Below are positions 9,314 through 17,323 of a stretch of DNA of 64,000 nt, piece by piece. Both the position numbers and the translations under genes were made by a program. Position 1 is the stretch's first letter, and the number at the start of each line of letters is the position of its first letter. The notes below the pieces were generated by a model, which did not search any database, had not been told where the DNA came from, and was given only the letters and a program-made list of their open reading frames with translations. This DNA is from Biomaibacter acetigenes (GTDB lineage Bacteria > Bacillota > Thermosediminibacteria > Thermosediminibacterales > Tepidanaerobacteraceae), in contig NZ_CP033169.1 in NCBI RefSeq assembly GCF_003691585.1, forward strand, positions 3,334,312 through 3,398,311, given 5' to 3'.

Positions 9314-10829
9314 TTACATTTCGGATCACATCTATGATGGAGCCGTCCCTGTATTCCACTATGCCTACGATTCTGTCTCCAAACTGTACGGGATCCGGTT
9401 TGCCCGTTATTTTCTCTGCCCTGTGTTTCAGTTCTTCTATAGAACATATCGGCAGGCCGGCATCTTTTAATCTTTCTTCCATTCCCTTATTTTTGGGATT
9501 TACAGCAATACCCCTTTCGGTCACCACCACATCTATGCTGCTGCCCGGTGTGATGACGGTCTGCACCCTATCCACCACAATAGGAAGCCTTCCCCTCATG
9601 AGAGGTGTTGTTATGATGGTGAGCCTCGCGCCATAGGCCGCATCGGAATGACCGCCGGAGGCGCCCATGATGGTGCCGTCGGAGCCTGTGATGACGTTGA
9701 CGTTAAAATCCGTATCCACCTCAAGGGCGCTTAAGATCACCACATCCAGGTTGTTGACGGCACACCCTTTGTTAAAGGGGTTGGCGTAGTAGGAGGCATC
9801 TATTTCGATATGATTTCTGTCATTCTTCAGGGACTCCACAGCCCTCAGGTCAAAGCACTGTACATCCAGGAACCTTTCTACAAGGCCCTCTTCCAGAAGC
9901 TGTACATAGGGGCCGGTTATGCCCCCCAGACCGTAACTCGCCTTGATATTTCTCTTCTTCATGGCATTGCTCAGGTATCTTATCACCGCCAGGGTTGCTC
10001 CGCCGGAACCCATCTGCATGGAAAAGCCGTCTTCAAAAACTCCGGAATTTATTATAACCCTGCTGGCAAGTTCCGCAATCAAGAGCTCCCTGGGGCTTCT
10101 GGTAAACCTCGTAGCCCCGGACATTATACCCTCGGGATTTCCGATAGAATCCACACATACCACGTAGTCTACCAGCGTGGCAGGAATGCTTATAGGCTGG
10201 ATGGGATATTTTTTCAGGTTATCGGTAATGGCTATAACACAATCGGCATGCCGGGCATCCACCATGGCATATCCCATGGCACCGAAAGCAGAGGGCCCAT
10301 CGACTCCGTTGAGGTTTCCGTAAGTGTCGGCACACGGCGCTCCGATAAATGCTACGTCAATGTGGAGCTCTCCGGACTCGATGGCTCTGGGCCTGCCTCC
10401 ATGGGACCTTATTATGACAGGCTTTTTAAGTATACCCCCGGAAACTTCCCGGGCAAGGCTCCCCCGAAGACCGCTGGTTTCTATAGAGGTGATAACTCCT
10501 TTTTTAATATATTCGATTACCGGCTCATGGCAGTTATTAAGGGAACTGGGGGCAAGCTTCAGATCCCTTATACCCAGTTCATCAATGGCTGCCAGCACCA
10601 TATTTACTAAATAGTCTCCCTCTCTTAAATGATGGTGGAAGGATATGGTCATACCATCTTTTAAACCGCTTTTAATAATAGCTTCTTTTATGCCTGAAAG
10701 CACTTTTTTCTCATGGGGCCTGGCAGCCTTTATGAGATGCCCGGCCGCTCTTCCTGAAGGCTGCAGCATTTCTCCTTTATAGGGCATTCCCAGCTCTTCG
10801 GGTATTTCCCGCCCAACGGCATTTAACAT
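9306..10829 (-). CDS. citF: Citrate lyase alpha subunit (citrate CoA/ACP-transferase)
   Basis: A 507-residue CitF homologue of normal length. In citrate lyase this subunit swaps acetate for citrate on the carrier thioester. Family segments such as SFHHHLREGD, SHGGRPRAIESGE, GAPCADTYGN and GSDGTIMGASGGHSDAA are present. The ATG has GGAGGTGG just upstream and the start overlaps the end of citE, so translation is probably coupled. The partner CitD in this cluster lacks the serine that normally carries the prosthetic group, so this CitF may use free acyl-CoA; that is inference. Confidence 0.93.
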   Translation of the reverse strand: MLNAVGREIPEELGMPYKGEMLQPSGRAAGHLIKAARPHEKKVLSGIKEAIIKSGLKDGMTISFHHHLREGDYLVNMVLAAIDELGIRDLKLAPSSLNNCHEPVIEYIKKGVITSIETSGLRGSLAREVSGGILKKPVIIRSHGGRPRAIESGELHIDVAFIGAPCADTYGNLNGVDGPSAFGAMGYAMVDARHADCVIAITDNLKKYPIQPISIPATLVDYVVCVDSIGNPEGIMSGATRFTRSPRELLIAELASRVIINSGVFEDGFSMQMGSGGATLAVIRYLSNAMKKRNIKASYGLGGITGPYVQLLEEGLVERFLDVQCFDLRAVESLKNDRNHIEIDASYYANPFNKGCAVNNLDVVILSALEVDTDFNVNVITGSDGTIMGASGGHSDAAYGARLTIITTPLMRGRLPIVVDRVQTVITPGSSIDVVVTERGIAVNPKNKGMEERLKDAGLPICSIEELKHRAEKITGKPDPVQFGDRIVGIVEYRDGSIIDVIRNVID

Positions 10830-11722
10830 GCTGCCACCTCCTTGATGAGGCCCAGCATTTCGGCCAGCTCCAGGGTCCTTTCGGCTCGTTTTACTATGGG
10901 TCTATCTACCATTTTTCCGTTGAGGGAAATGACTCCAGACCCCCGACTTTCGGCCTCTTTTATGGCTTCTTTTATTTTCAAGGCTTCTTCTATTTCCTCA
11001 CAAGTGGGCTTAAATACATCGTGGACTATCGGAATCTGCCTGGGATTTATCACTGATTTTCCGGTGAATCCCATGGCTTTGGCCTTTTCTGTTTCCATCC
11101 TGAAGCCCACTTCATCATTTACATCTGAGAAAACTGAATCAATGGCATCCACTCCTGCAGCTCTCGCTGCCAGTACCAGTTCTCCTCGCGCCACCAATAA
11201 TTCGTTGCCCTCCCGCGTCTTTTTGACTCCCAGGTCAGCTGTAAAATCTTCTCCACCTATGGCTATCGCCACCATGCGCCGGCTGGCAACAGCTATATCA
11301 TAGGCGTTTTTGAGACCCCTGGCACTTTCTATGGAAACCATAATTTTTGTCGTGCCCACTTTAATGCCTGAAGCAGCTTCCAGGTCGCTTATGGCGGCAT
11401 CAAGGGTCTTCACATCACCGGCGGATTCCGCTTTGGGAAGCCTTATCATATCAGGCCTTTCCGGTATTATCATGCTGATATCGTGTCTCCAGTAGGGGGT
11501 ATCCATGCCGTTTATCCTGACCGCCACTTCAGATTTTCCGAAATCCAGGGTCCTCAATGCGTATTTTACCAGATACCTTGCCGCATCTTTTTCATAAACC
11601 GAAACCGAATCTTCGAGGTCTATCAATATGGTATCGGCCCCGTATATCATCGAATCCTGAATCATATTTGGATTGTTACCCGGAACATACAGCAGAGTTC
11701 TGCGAAGCTTCAACGCCTTCAC
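10823..11722 (-). CDS. citE: Citrate lyase beta subunit (citryl-thioester lyase)
   Basis: A 299-residue CitE homologue that would cleave the citryl thioester to oxaloacetate and the acetyl thioester. The TIM-barrel opens with RRTLLYVPGNNPNM (about 7-20). DLEDSV, RLPKAES, SIESARGL and GFTGKSVINPRQI are characteristic; the acidic residues in DLEDSV and IESA form the Mg2+ site. Its start lies inside the 3' end of citD (47 bases shared) and its end overlaps citF, giving a tightly coupled citDEF order. CitE-type proteins also act on malyl- or citramalyl-CoA, so the substrate is not fixed by this gene alone. Confidence 0.92.
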   Translation of the reverse strand: MKALKLRRTLLYVPGNNPNMIQDSMIYGADTILIDLEDSVSVYEKDAARYLVKYALRTLDFGKSEVAVRINGMDTPYWRHDISMIIPERPDMIRLPKAESAGDVKTLDAAISDLEAASGIKVGTTKIMVSIESARGLKNAYDIAVASRRMVAIAIGGEDFTADLGVKKTREGNELLVARGELVLAARAAGVDAIDSVFSDVNDEVGFRMETEKAKAMGFTGKSVINPRQIPIVHDVFKPTCEEIEEALKIKEAIKEAESRGSGVISLNGKMVDRPIVKRAERTLELAEMLGLIKEVAAC

Positions 11723-11978
11723 CCCCTGCTCTATCGATGGCGGCTTCCAGCCTTGCCCTTATGGCAAAGTCCAGGGCTTTTTTATCGTGGACCGTTACCT
11801 TTACATCCTCAATGCCCCGCTTGTGAAGCACATCCAGTATGGAAGACTCTATCTGCCTGCCGAACTGCTTTTTTACGGGACTGTTTATCTCTATCTTTAT
11901 GCCTTCACCCCTGCCCAGCGGCTGGATCTCTACAATTACATCATTTTTTTCGTCAGTTCCAGCTTGACTTGAAATCAA
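11676..11978 (-). CDS. citD: Citrate lyase gamma (acyl carrier) subunit lacking the prosthetic serine
   Basis: A 100-residue CitD homologue: IEINSPVKKQFGRQIESSIL and VHDKKALDFAIRARLEAA match the family well. In known CitD the sequence AGT-[LV]-E-S-[SG]-D carries the serine linked to phosphoribosyl-dephospho-CoA; here it reads AGTDEKND, with Lys at the serine position. The start is TTG at 11978 with AGAGGGTGA upstream. No citC, citX or citG lies in the window. The subunit may now be structural, or another residue (Ser3 or Ser4) may be used. Homology is secure; carrier function is doubtful. Confidence 0.85.
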   Translation of the reverse strand: MISSQAGTDEKNDVIVEIQPLGRGEGIKIEINSPVKKQFGRQIESSILDVLHKRGIEDVKVTVHDKKALDFAIRARLEAAIDRAGGEGVEASQNSAVCSG

Positions 11979-12003
11979 TTTTTATTCACCCTCTAAGCCT
12001 ATT

Positions 12004-13122
12004 TTATAAATCCACCAAAATATATCCTTCCATTATTCTTCTTGCAGTCCTGCTGCAAGCTACACTCTCTATTTTTATGTGGGTATCTTCATAACTGTAA
12101 TCTACTTTTACTTCAATGACTCCTTCCGGATGTCCGATTTTTACTACCTTATTATCCCTGCTTATTGAGTCAAAAAGGTTTCTAACATTTTGGCCCGGAA
12201 TACTGTCCTTTACAACTGCGGCCGCCCCCAGACAGAGGGCTGCGGTAAGCGGTATTGTCTTATGGGTTTTACCCATGGAGATGACCCTTGATATAATGTT
12301 GATTTCATCGTGTCTCAGTTCGATACCATTTCGCAGCAAATGACTGCATGGAGGTGAAACGGCACATATTTTTGGAAAGGCCTCACCTTCAATCCCCAGC
12401 TTTTCCCCAACTATTTTTCTTATTTTCTGCATTACATTAAATGCAGCAGTTCTATTAAGAACCTCCGGCGGTTCGGTCCCTTTCAATCCTAACCGGCTTG
12501 CATCCACGAATACATAGGGGTTTGTGCAGTCCATGACGCTTACATTATATATACTGCCATCCACTTCAATATCATCTATAAAACTGCCGGTGGGGAATAA
12601 TTTCCCCGTCATAGCCCCTTCGGGCTGATAAAATCTAAGTTTTATCTCTGACCCCTTTTGAATGACCCCCGGAATGGTGAAATTTCCGGCAGAATGAAAA
12701 AAACCATTTTTTACCGGAACCTCCGCCATTATTTTCTTTCCGGTATTGGTATTATAGATATTTACTTGGGTTATGGGCTCTCTCGGATTTACCATGCCTT
12801 CATCCACCGCAAAGGGGCCGACGGCGGAGGATATGTTGCCGCAGTTCCCGCTGAATTCGACTATGGGTTTATCGACGCCTACCTGTGCAAAGGTATAATC
12901 CACATCAAATCCCGGCCTTGATGATTTGCTGACGATAGCAACCTTGCTGGTAGAAGATGTGGTGCCCCCAAGGCCGTCCACCTGTTTCGGGTCCGGTGTC
13001 CCCATGGCCTGTATAAATATTTTCTTCTGGAGTTCTGGGGCCCCGGGCAGGTCTTCCCTGCGGAAAAACAGAGCCCTGCTGGTGCCGCCCCTCATCACGC
13101 AGCAGCGGATTTTTTTCGGCAT
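12004..13122 (-). CDS. PrpF-family isomerase (aconitate / methylitaconate isomerase-like)
   Basis: A 372-residue protein of the PrpF/DUF453 family, diaminopimelate-epimerase-fold enzymes that move a double bond or isomerise trans/cis in unsaturated polycarboxylates (2-methyl-trans-aconitate, trans-aconitate, 3-methylitaconate, 4-oxalomesaconate). MRGGTSRALFF at the N-terminus, DGLGGTTSSTSKVAIV with the conserved Lys, and SGNCGNISSAVGPFAV with the active-site Cys are clear. The ATG at 13122 is chosen because AGAGGTG precedes it by six bases; it starts two bases after the tctA stop, so it belongs to that transcript. Position between a tricarboxylate transporter and citDEF points to a tricarboxylate substrate such as trans-aconitate. 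Confidence 0.85.
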   Translation of the reverse strand: MPKKIRCCVMRGGTSRALFFRREDLPGAPELQKKIFIQAMGTPDPKQVDGLGGTTSSTSKVAIVSKSSRPGFDVDYTFAQVGVDKPIVEFSGNCGNISSAVGPFAVDEGMVNPREPITQVNIYNTNTGKKIMAEVPVKNGFFHSAGNFTIPGVIQKGSEIKLRFYQPEGAMTGKLFPTGSFIDDIEVDGSIYNVSVMDCTNPYVFVDASRLGLKGTEPPEVLNRTAAFNVMQKIRKIVGEKLGIEGEAFPKICAVSPPCSHLLRNGIELRHDEINIISRVISMGKTHKTIPLTAALCLGAAAVVKDSIPGQNVRNLFDSISRDNKVVKIGHPEGVIEVKVDYSYEDTHIKIESVACSRTARRIMEGYILVDL

Positions 13123-13123
13123 A

Positions 13124-14641
13124 TCATACACCTCTTACGCTTGAGGCGGAAGTTTTTTGGGCAATTTTTCTTTCCCGCTGTACGGAATATACAATAGATA
13201 GAGCCGCCAGTATTATTAAAACCAGGGATATGGGTTTTGTAAAGAAGATGGAAATACTGTTGTTGGAGATGGTCATGGCATTCCTGAAAGACTGTTCCGT
13301 GGTGCTTCCCAGTATGAGCGCAAGCACCATGGGAGGTATGGGGATTTCCAGCTTTGACATGATATATCCGCCGATTCCAAACAGGGAAACAAGTATGAAA
13401 TCAAAAGCGCTGTAATTCAGGAAATATGTCCCCATGAATCCCAGACCCAGTATAAGCGGCAGCATCAGCCTCTGGGGTATTCTTAAAAGCTGGACAAGAG
13501 GCACCACCAGCGGAAGATTTATTATAATAAGAATGATGTTGCCCACAATCATGGACGCTATGACACCCCAGGCTATTTCGGGATGCTGCTGGAACAGAAT
13601 CGGGCCGGGCCTTACACCCAGCATCATCAGAGCGCCCAGCATAACAGCCGTAGTCCCGGAGCCGGGGATCCCCAGTGTCAGAAGGGGAACCAGGGCGCCG
13701 CAGGAACAGGCGTTGTTTGCGGCTTCAGGCGCCGCCACTCCCTCTATGGCCCCTTTGCCGAATTTTTCAGGATGCTTGCTCAACTGTTTTTCAAGGGCGT
13801 AAGCCATGAAGGTGGCAATGGTGCCTCCCATGCCCGGCAATACTCCAACAATAAATCCTAGCGGGGAGCTCCTAAGCATGGGCATGATGCATTTTTTAAG
13901 CTCTTCTTTCGAGATCATAACTCTCCCAATAGTTTTGGAATCGACTTTATACTGCATATTAATGTCTTTATAGTTTTTGAAAACTTCCGCCACGGCGTAA
14001 AGGCCGATCATGGCCACAAGAAAATCTATACCGTCCTGAAGTTCTGAGATGCCAAAAGTATACCTCAAAATGCCCGTCTGGGGATCGATGCCTATACTGC
14101 TGAGCATAAATCCCATAGTCATGGCTATAAAACCCTTCATGATATTCCCCTGAGACAGGGTCACCGTAGCGGTGAGGGCGAAGAGCATCAGCGAAAACAT
14201 CTCGGCGGGGCCGAATTTCAGGGCGGCGTTTGCCACAGGCAGTGTCAAAAATATAAGCATTACTACACCTATCATGCCGCCTATGAATGATGCAATGGCT
14301 GAAATGGCCAGCGCTTTTCCGGCCTGCCCGTTCTTTGTCATTGGGTAGCCGTCAAAGCAGGTTACTATGGCCGATGCGTCGCCGGGAGTATTTATCATGA
14401 TGGAAGCCCTGGAACCGCCAAACATGGCGCCATAGTATACTGCGGCCATGGTTATCAGTGCAGTGGCAGGATTCATGCCGTAGGTGATGGGAATGAGAAC
14501 CGCAACACCTGTGGCAGGCCCAAGCCCCGGCAGCATGCCGATAACCGTTCCCAGAAGGCCTCCGATGAAAACCCAGAGTATATTGTTAAGAGTCAATGCC
14601 TGGTTCAAACCCAGTGCTAGATTTTGAAATATTACATCCAA
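13124..14641 (-). CDS. tctA: Tripartite tricarboxylate transporter, large membrane subunit TctA (cluster 1)
   Basis: A 505-residue membrane protein with about 12 hydrophobic spans, the size expected for TctA, the permease of the binding-protein-dependent TTT family. The family pattern GLLGTVIGMLPGLGPATGVA (about 28-47) and its second-half counterpart GVLPGMGGTIATF are present, as is GIPGSGTTAVML. The start is TTG at 14641 with GAGGTGA upstream. It is encoded with TctB and TctC. TTT systems import citrate, other tri- and dicarboxylates, or aromatic acids; neighbours suggest a tricarboxylate. Confidence 0.95.
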   Translation of the reverse strand: MDVIFQNLALGLNQALTLNNILWVFIGGLLGTVIGMLPGLGPATGVAVLIPITYGMNPATALITMAAVYYGAMFGGSRASIMINTPGDASAIVTCFDGYPMTKNGQAGKALAISAIASFIGGMIGVVMLIFLTLPVANAALKFGPAEMFSLMLFALTATVTLSQGNIMKGFIAMTMGFMLSSIGIDPQTGILRYTFGISELQDGIDFLVAMIGLYAVAEVFKNYKDINMQYKVDSKTIGRVMISKEELKKCIMPMLRSSPLGFIVGVLPGMGGTIATFMAYALEKQLSKHPEKFGKGAIEGVAAPEAANNACSCGALVPLLTLGIPGSGTTAVMLGALMMLGVRPGPILFQQHPEIAWGVIASMIVGNIILIIINLPLVVPLVQLLRIPQRLMLPLILGLGFMGTYFLNYSAFDFILVSLFGIGGYIMSKLEIPIPPMVLALILGSTTEQSFRNAMTISNNSISIFFTKPISLVLIILAALSIVYSVQRERKIAQKTSASSVRGV

Positions 14642-14657
14642 TGCTGCTCACCTCTTT

Positions 14658-15128
14658 CTAGAACGATAAAATGCCGCGAGGCAGGCTTAATTTCAGAAAT
14701 GTGGCAAATACAACATATGTTATTACGGAAAAAGCCACGGAAATACCTATGTTTTCCAAAATCCTCCGGGCACTGTTAATTATAAACATCACCATGAGCA
14801 TGAATATAATAGTGGACAGTATATAACCCAGAGGGTCCAGTATAAAACCGTAAATCAATCCCGCCACAATAGTTAAAGCAATCCTGACATAAACATCTTT
14901 TTGCCCCTGGATATCCCATGAAATCTTTTGCTCATTTTTATTTTTGGAGCGACTTTCGGCCACCAGCAGTCCCACACCGCATATAATGGCGATTGCAGCC
15001 ACAATTGTCGGAAACAATTTGGGTCCCACCTGGTCTCCAACCGCCAGAACGGGAATACGCAGGGTCATAATGAGATAAAAGACGCCGAGAATAATTGAAA
15101 TTATGCCGCTCATTGTATTTTTGGTCAT
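14658..15128 (-). CDS. tctB: Tripartite tricarboxylate transporter, small membrane subunit TctB (cluster 1)
   Basis: A 156-residue protein with four hydrophobic spans (about 8-24, 37-53, 80-98, 102-150) and the TctB-type opening MSGIISIILGVFYLIMTLRI followed by GPKLFPTIVA. It is poorly conserved as usual for the subunit and is identified mainly by size, topology and position between tctC and tctA. GGAGATGATAAA precedes the ATG. Confidence 0.88.
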   Translation of the reverse strand: MTKNTMSGIISIILGVFYLIMTLRIPVLAVGDQVGPKLFPTIVAAIAIICGVGLLVAESRSKNKNEQKISWDIQGQKDVYVRIALTIVAGLIYGFILDPLGYILSTIIFMLMVMFIINSARRILENIGISVAFSVITYVVFATFLKLSLPRGILSF

Positions 15129-15145
15129 TTTATCATCTCCTTGTT

Positions 15146-15182
15146 TTCAGGGATAAGCCGATTTTAACAGCTTACCCCTGAA
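15146..15182 (-). promoter_or_regulatory. Intercistronic hairpin between tctC and tctB (cluster 1)
   Basis: Arms TTCAGGG-A-TAAGC and GCTTA-C-CCCTGAA form a 12-pair stem with one mismatch. There is no T-run, so it more likely protects the upstream tctC message or reduces read-through than ends it fully. The second tct cluster has a hairpin in the same place. Confidence 0.6.
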
Positions 15183-15193
15183 GGCCAGAATAG

Positions 15194-16219
15194 TTATTTT
15201 ATCAAGCCCACCTGTTTCAACAGGCTCTCAAATTCCGCACTCTGTTTTTCCAGATACGCCTTGTACTCATCGGCAGGCATGTAGTATTCATACTGTCCCA
15301 TATTTTTTAAGGCTGTTTTCCAGGAGTCCTGCTGCACCATCTTTCCGATGGCATCGCTCCAGTATTTCACCTGCTCGGGGGTCATATCCGGGGGGCCCAT
15401 GACTCCGCGCCAGTGAGCAAACACCAGATCAATTCCCTGCTCTTTCCATGTAGGCACATCAGGCATTACTTCTACGCGCTTGTCGGAGGATATGCCCAGT
15501 ATACGGATCTTTCCGGCTTTATACTGTTCCAGGGTCTCAGCCATGCTTATGGTGATGGCCTTGATGTGTCCTCCCAGCAGTGCGGGGATCTGCTCGCCGC
15601 CGGCTCCCGGGTACACCACAAACTTTATCGTACTGGGGTCAATACCGTAAGCTTTTGCCAGCATCAGGAACTGTATGTGGTCGTCGTTGCCCAGAGCAGG
15701 CCCAACACCTATGGGCATCGAAGCAGGATCCTTTTTCAGGGCTTCGAAGAAGTCCTTACCTGTCTTGTAGGGGGAGTCGGCGCTTACCGCCACCACTTCC
15801 CATTCGGTCTGCAGGTTTGCCAGCGGTGTAAAGTCCTTGAATGTCAAATCGCTGCTGCCAAGGAGATGATTTAAAATTAAGAGGCTTGAGTTTACCGCCA
15901 GAAATTCTCCCTGACCCTTTTTGCTCTTCAGATAGTTCCAGCCGGTGGCGCCGCCTCCGCCGGGTTTGTTTGTTATAATAATGGGCTTATCCACGATTTT
16001 GTCTTCACTCAGGGTTTTCTGCATGGTCCTTGCCAGAAGGTCCCATCCGCCGCCGGGGCTTGCAGGAGCCACTATCTCAACGGTGCCCGAAGGTGTCCAG
16101 GCTTTTTGCTCCTCTTTTGCCGGGGAGCCCTGGTCTTGTTTTGAGCCGCAACCGGCCAGGGCCGCTGCAATTAATAATACTACCAGCAATAGAGCTATCA
16201 GGTTTTTTGTTCTTGACAT
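15194..16219 (-). CDS. tctC: Tripartite tricarboxylate transporter, extracytoplasmic binding lipoprotein TctC (cluster 1)
   Basis: A 341-residue solute-binding protein of the Bug/TctC family. The N-terminus is a lipoprotein signal with the lipobox LAGC at 21-24, so Cys24 is the likely lipid anchor. The first ligand-binding loop PASPGGGWDLLARTM and the second NKPGGGGATGWNYL fit the family, where backbone amides bind a carboxylate of the ligand. The start has GGGAGG upstream. It leads the tctCBA order and delivers substrate to TctAB. Confidence 0.95.
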   Translation of the reverse strand: MSRTKNLIALLLVVLLIAAALAGCGSKQDQGSPAKEEQKAWTPSGTVEIVAPASPGGGWDLLARTMQKTLSEDKIVDKPIIITNKPGGGGATGWNYLKSKKGQGEFLAVNSSLLILNHLLGSSDLTFKDFTPLANLQTEWEVVAVSADSPYKTGKDFFEALKKDPASMPIGVGPALGNDDHIQFLMLAKAYGIDPSTIKFVVYPGAGGEQIPALLGGHIKAITISMAETLEQYKAGKIRILGISSDKRVEVMPDVPTWKEQGIDLVFAHWRGVMGPPDMTPEQVKYWSDAIGKMVQQDSWKTALKNMGQYEYYMPADEYKAYLEKQSAEFESLLKQVGLIK

Positions 16220-16355
16220 CTGTTATCCTCCCTTTCAATCTGTTCTTTCTTACTTTTTTTAAAATCTGTCAAATACGTTACTGTCTATTTATCACCCCCC
16301 TAATTGCTCTCTGTCTTTCATTTTTTCTTTGCCCCATAACCCTTAGTTCAAAAAA

Positions 16356-17225
16356 CTATTCTTTTATACCATACCTCCTCTCCATTTCATAAAAATCGTC
16401 AAGTCTGGTAATGGCATTTCTCTCTTTCATTGAGATTATTCTGCTCAAAGATTCTTTTGTTGAGCCATTATTTTTCAAATCCGCCAGGATATTAAAAACG
16501 GCTTTGACCGCGGCTCTTAAGGTGCAGTTGGCATACAGCGCCATTTTGTAGCCCATGGCTTCCAGTTCTTTTGCACTGATCAAAGGAGTTTTGCCGCCTT
16601 CCACCATATTTGCCACCGCAGGCACCTTCAAAGCTGGCGGTATGCGGGATAATTCCTCCTTGCTTCGCAAAGCCTCTACAAAAATCATATCTGCTCCGGC
16701 CTCTATATAAGCATTCGCCCTTTCCAGCGCTTCTTCTATTCCTTCCACTGCCACCGCGTCTGTCCTGGCTATTATAACAAGGTCATCATCGATGGAACCG
16801 TCCCGGGCGGCTTTTATTTTGTTTTCCATCTCTCGGCAGGTTATGAGGGTTTTCCCCTCAAAATGCCCGCACCGCTTCGGAGCTTCCTGATCTTCTATCT
16901 GTACGGCGGCCACACTCGCTTTGCTAAATTCCATTACTGTCCTGTATACGTTGATGGCATTGCCATAACCGTTATCTATATCTGCAATGACCGGAAGTGA
17001 TGTGGCATCATTTATCCTTTTTACTGTTTCCAGGACTTCGGTCATGGTTAAAAGTCCAAAATCCGGAAAACCAAACTGCATATTTGAAATACCCGCTCCG
17101 GTGGCATATACGGCTTCAAAACCGGATTCCTCTATCACTCGTGCAAAAAGGGCTGCCGATGCTCCGGGTACCACAATTATGCTTTTTTGCTTTAACCGCT
17201 CGCGTAAAATCAGCGATTTTTTTAT
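16356..17225 (-). CDS. Isocitrate lyase / PEP mutase family enzyme with KRCGH active site, likely AUA start
   Basis: A TIM-barrel enzyme of the isocitrate lyase superfamily. The motif KRCGH (catalytic Cys) marks true C-C lyases such as 2-methylisocitrate, isocitrate or 2,3-dimethylmalate lyase; ADIDNGYGN supplies the Mg2+ Asp residues. From the first in-frame GTG (17174) the protein would lack the usual N-terminal helix. Reading upstream in frame gives IKKSLILRERLKQKSIIVVPG, which fits the family's normal start, with an ATA codon at 17223-17225 preceded by GGTGA at good spacing. An in-frame TGA lies two codons further up. Products would be a 2-oxo acid plus succinate. The gene lies between aconitase and tctC. 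Confidence 0.8.
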   Translation of the reverse strand: MKKSLILRERLKQKSIIVVPGASAALFARVIEESGFEAVYATGAGISNMQFGFPDFGLLTMTEVLETVKRINDATSLPVIADIDNGYGNAINVYRTVMEFSKASVAAVQIEDQEAPKRCGHFEGKTLITCREMENKIKAARDGSIDDDLVIIARTDAVAVEGIEEALERANAYIEAGADMIFVEALRSKEELSRIPPALKVPAVANMVEGGKTPLISAKELEAMGYKMALYANCTLRAAVKAVFNILADLKNNGSTKESLSRIISMKERNAITRLDDFYEMERRYGIKE

Positions 17226-17263
17226 AGGTCATCACCGCTTTCTTAAATGTTTATGTGTTCATT

Positions 17264-17320
17264 GTAACTATTCAGTCTCATTTGCTGGTGCAGTGGTTTT
17301 TGGAGCTGCTGAATAGTTAC
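17264..17320. repeat. 12-base perfect inverted repeat in the acn-lyase spacer
   Basis: Arms GTAACTATTCAG (17264-17275) and CTGAATAGTTAC (17309-17320) enclose 33 bases. The right arm lies three bases beyond the aconitase stop codon. No T-run follows. It could be an mRNA hairpin, a dispersed palindromic repeat or the remnant of a small mobile repeat. Confidence 0.65.
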
Positions 17321-17323
17321 AGT

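Noticed and set aside
9810..10610. Long plus-strand open frame (266 codons) opposite citF
   Set aside because: It is antisense to a clear citF gene, has no ribosome site, no family resemblance and biased composition expected of a shadow frame.
17174..17246. Alternative ATG start (at 17236) for the lyase-family gene
   Set aside because: That ATG is in a different frame, and its translation does not resemble the family or join the KRCGH frame without a frameshift.
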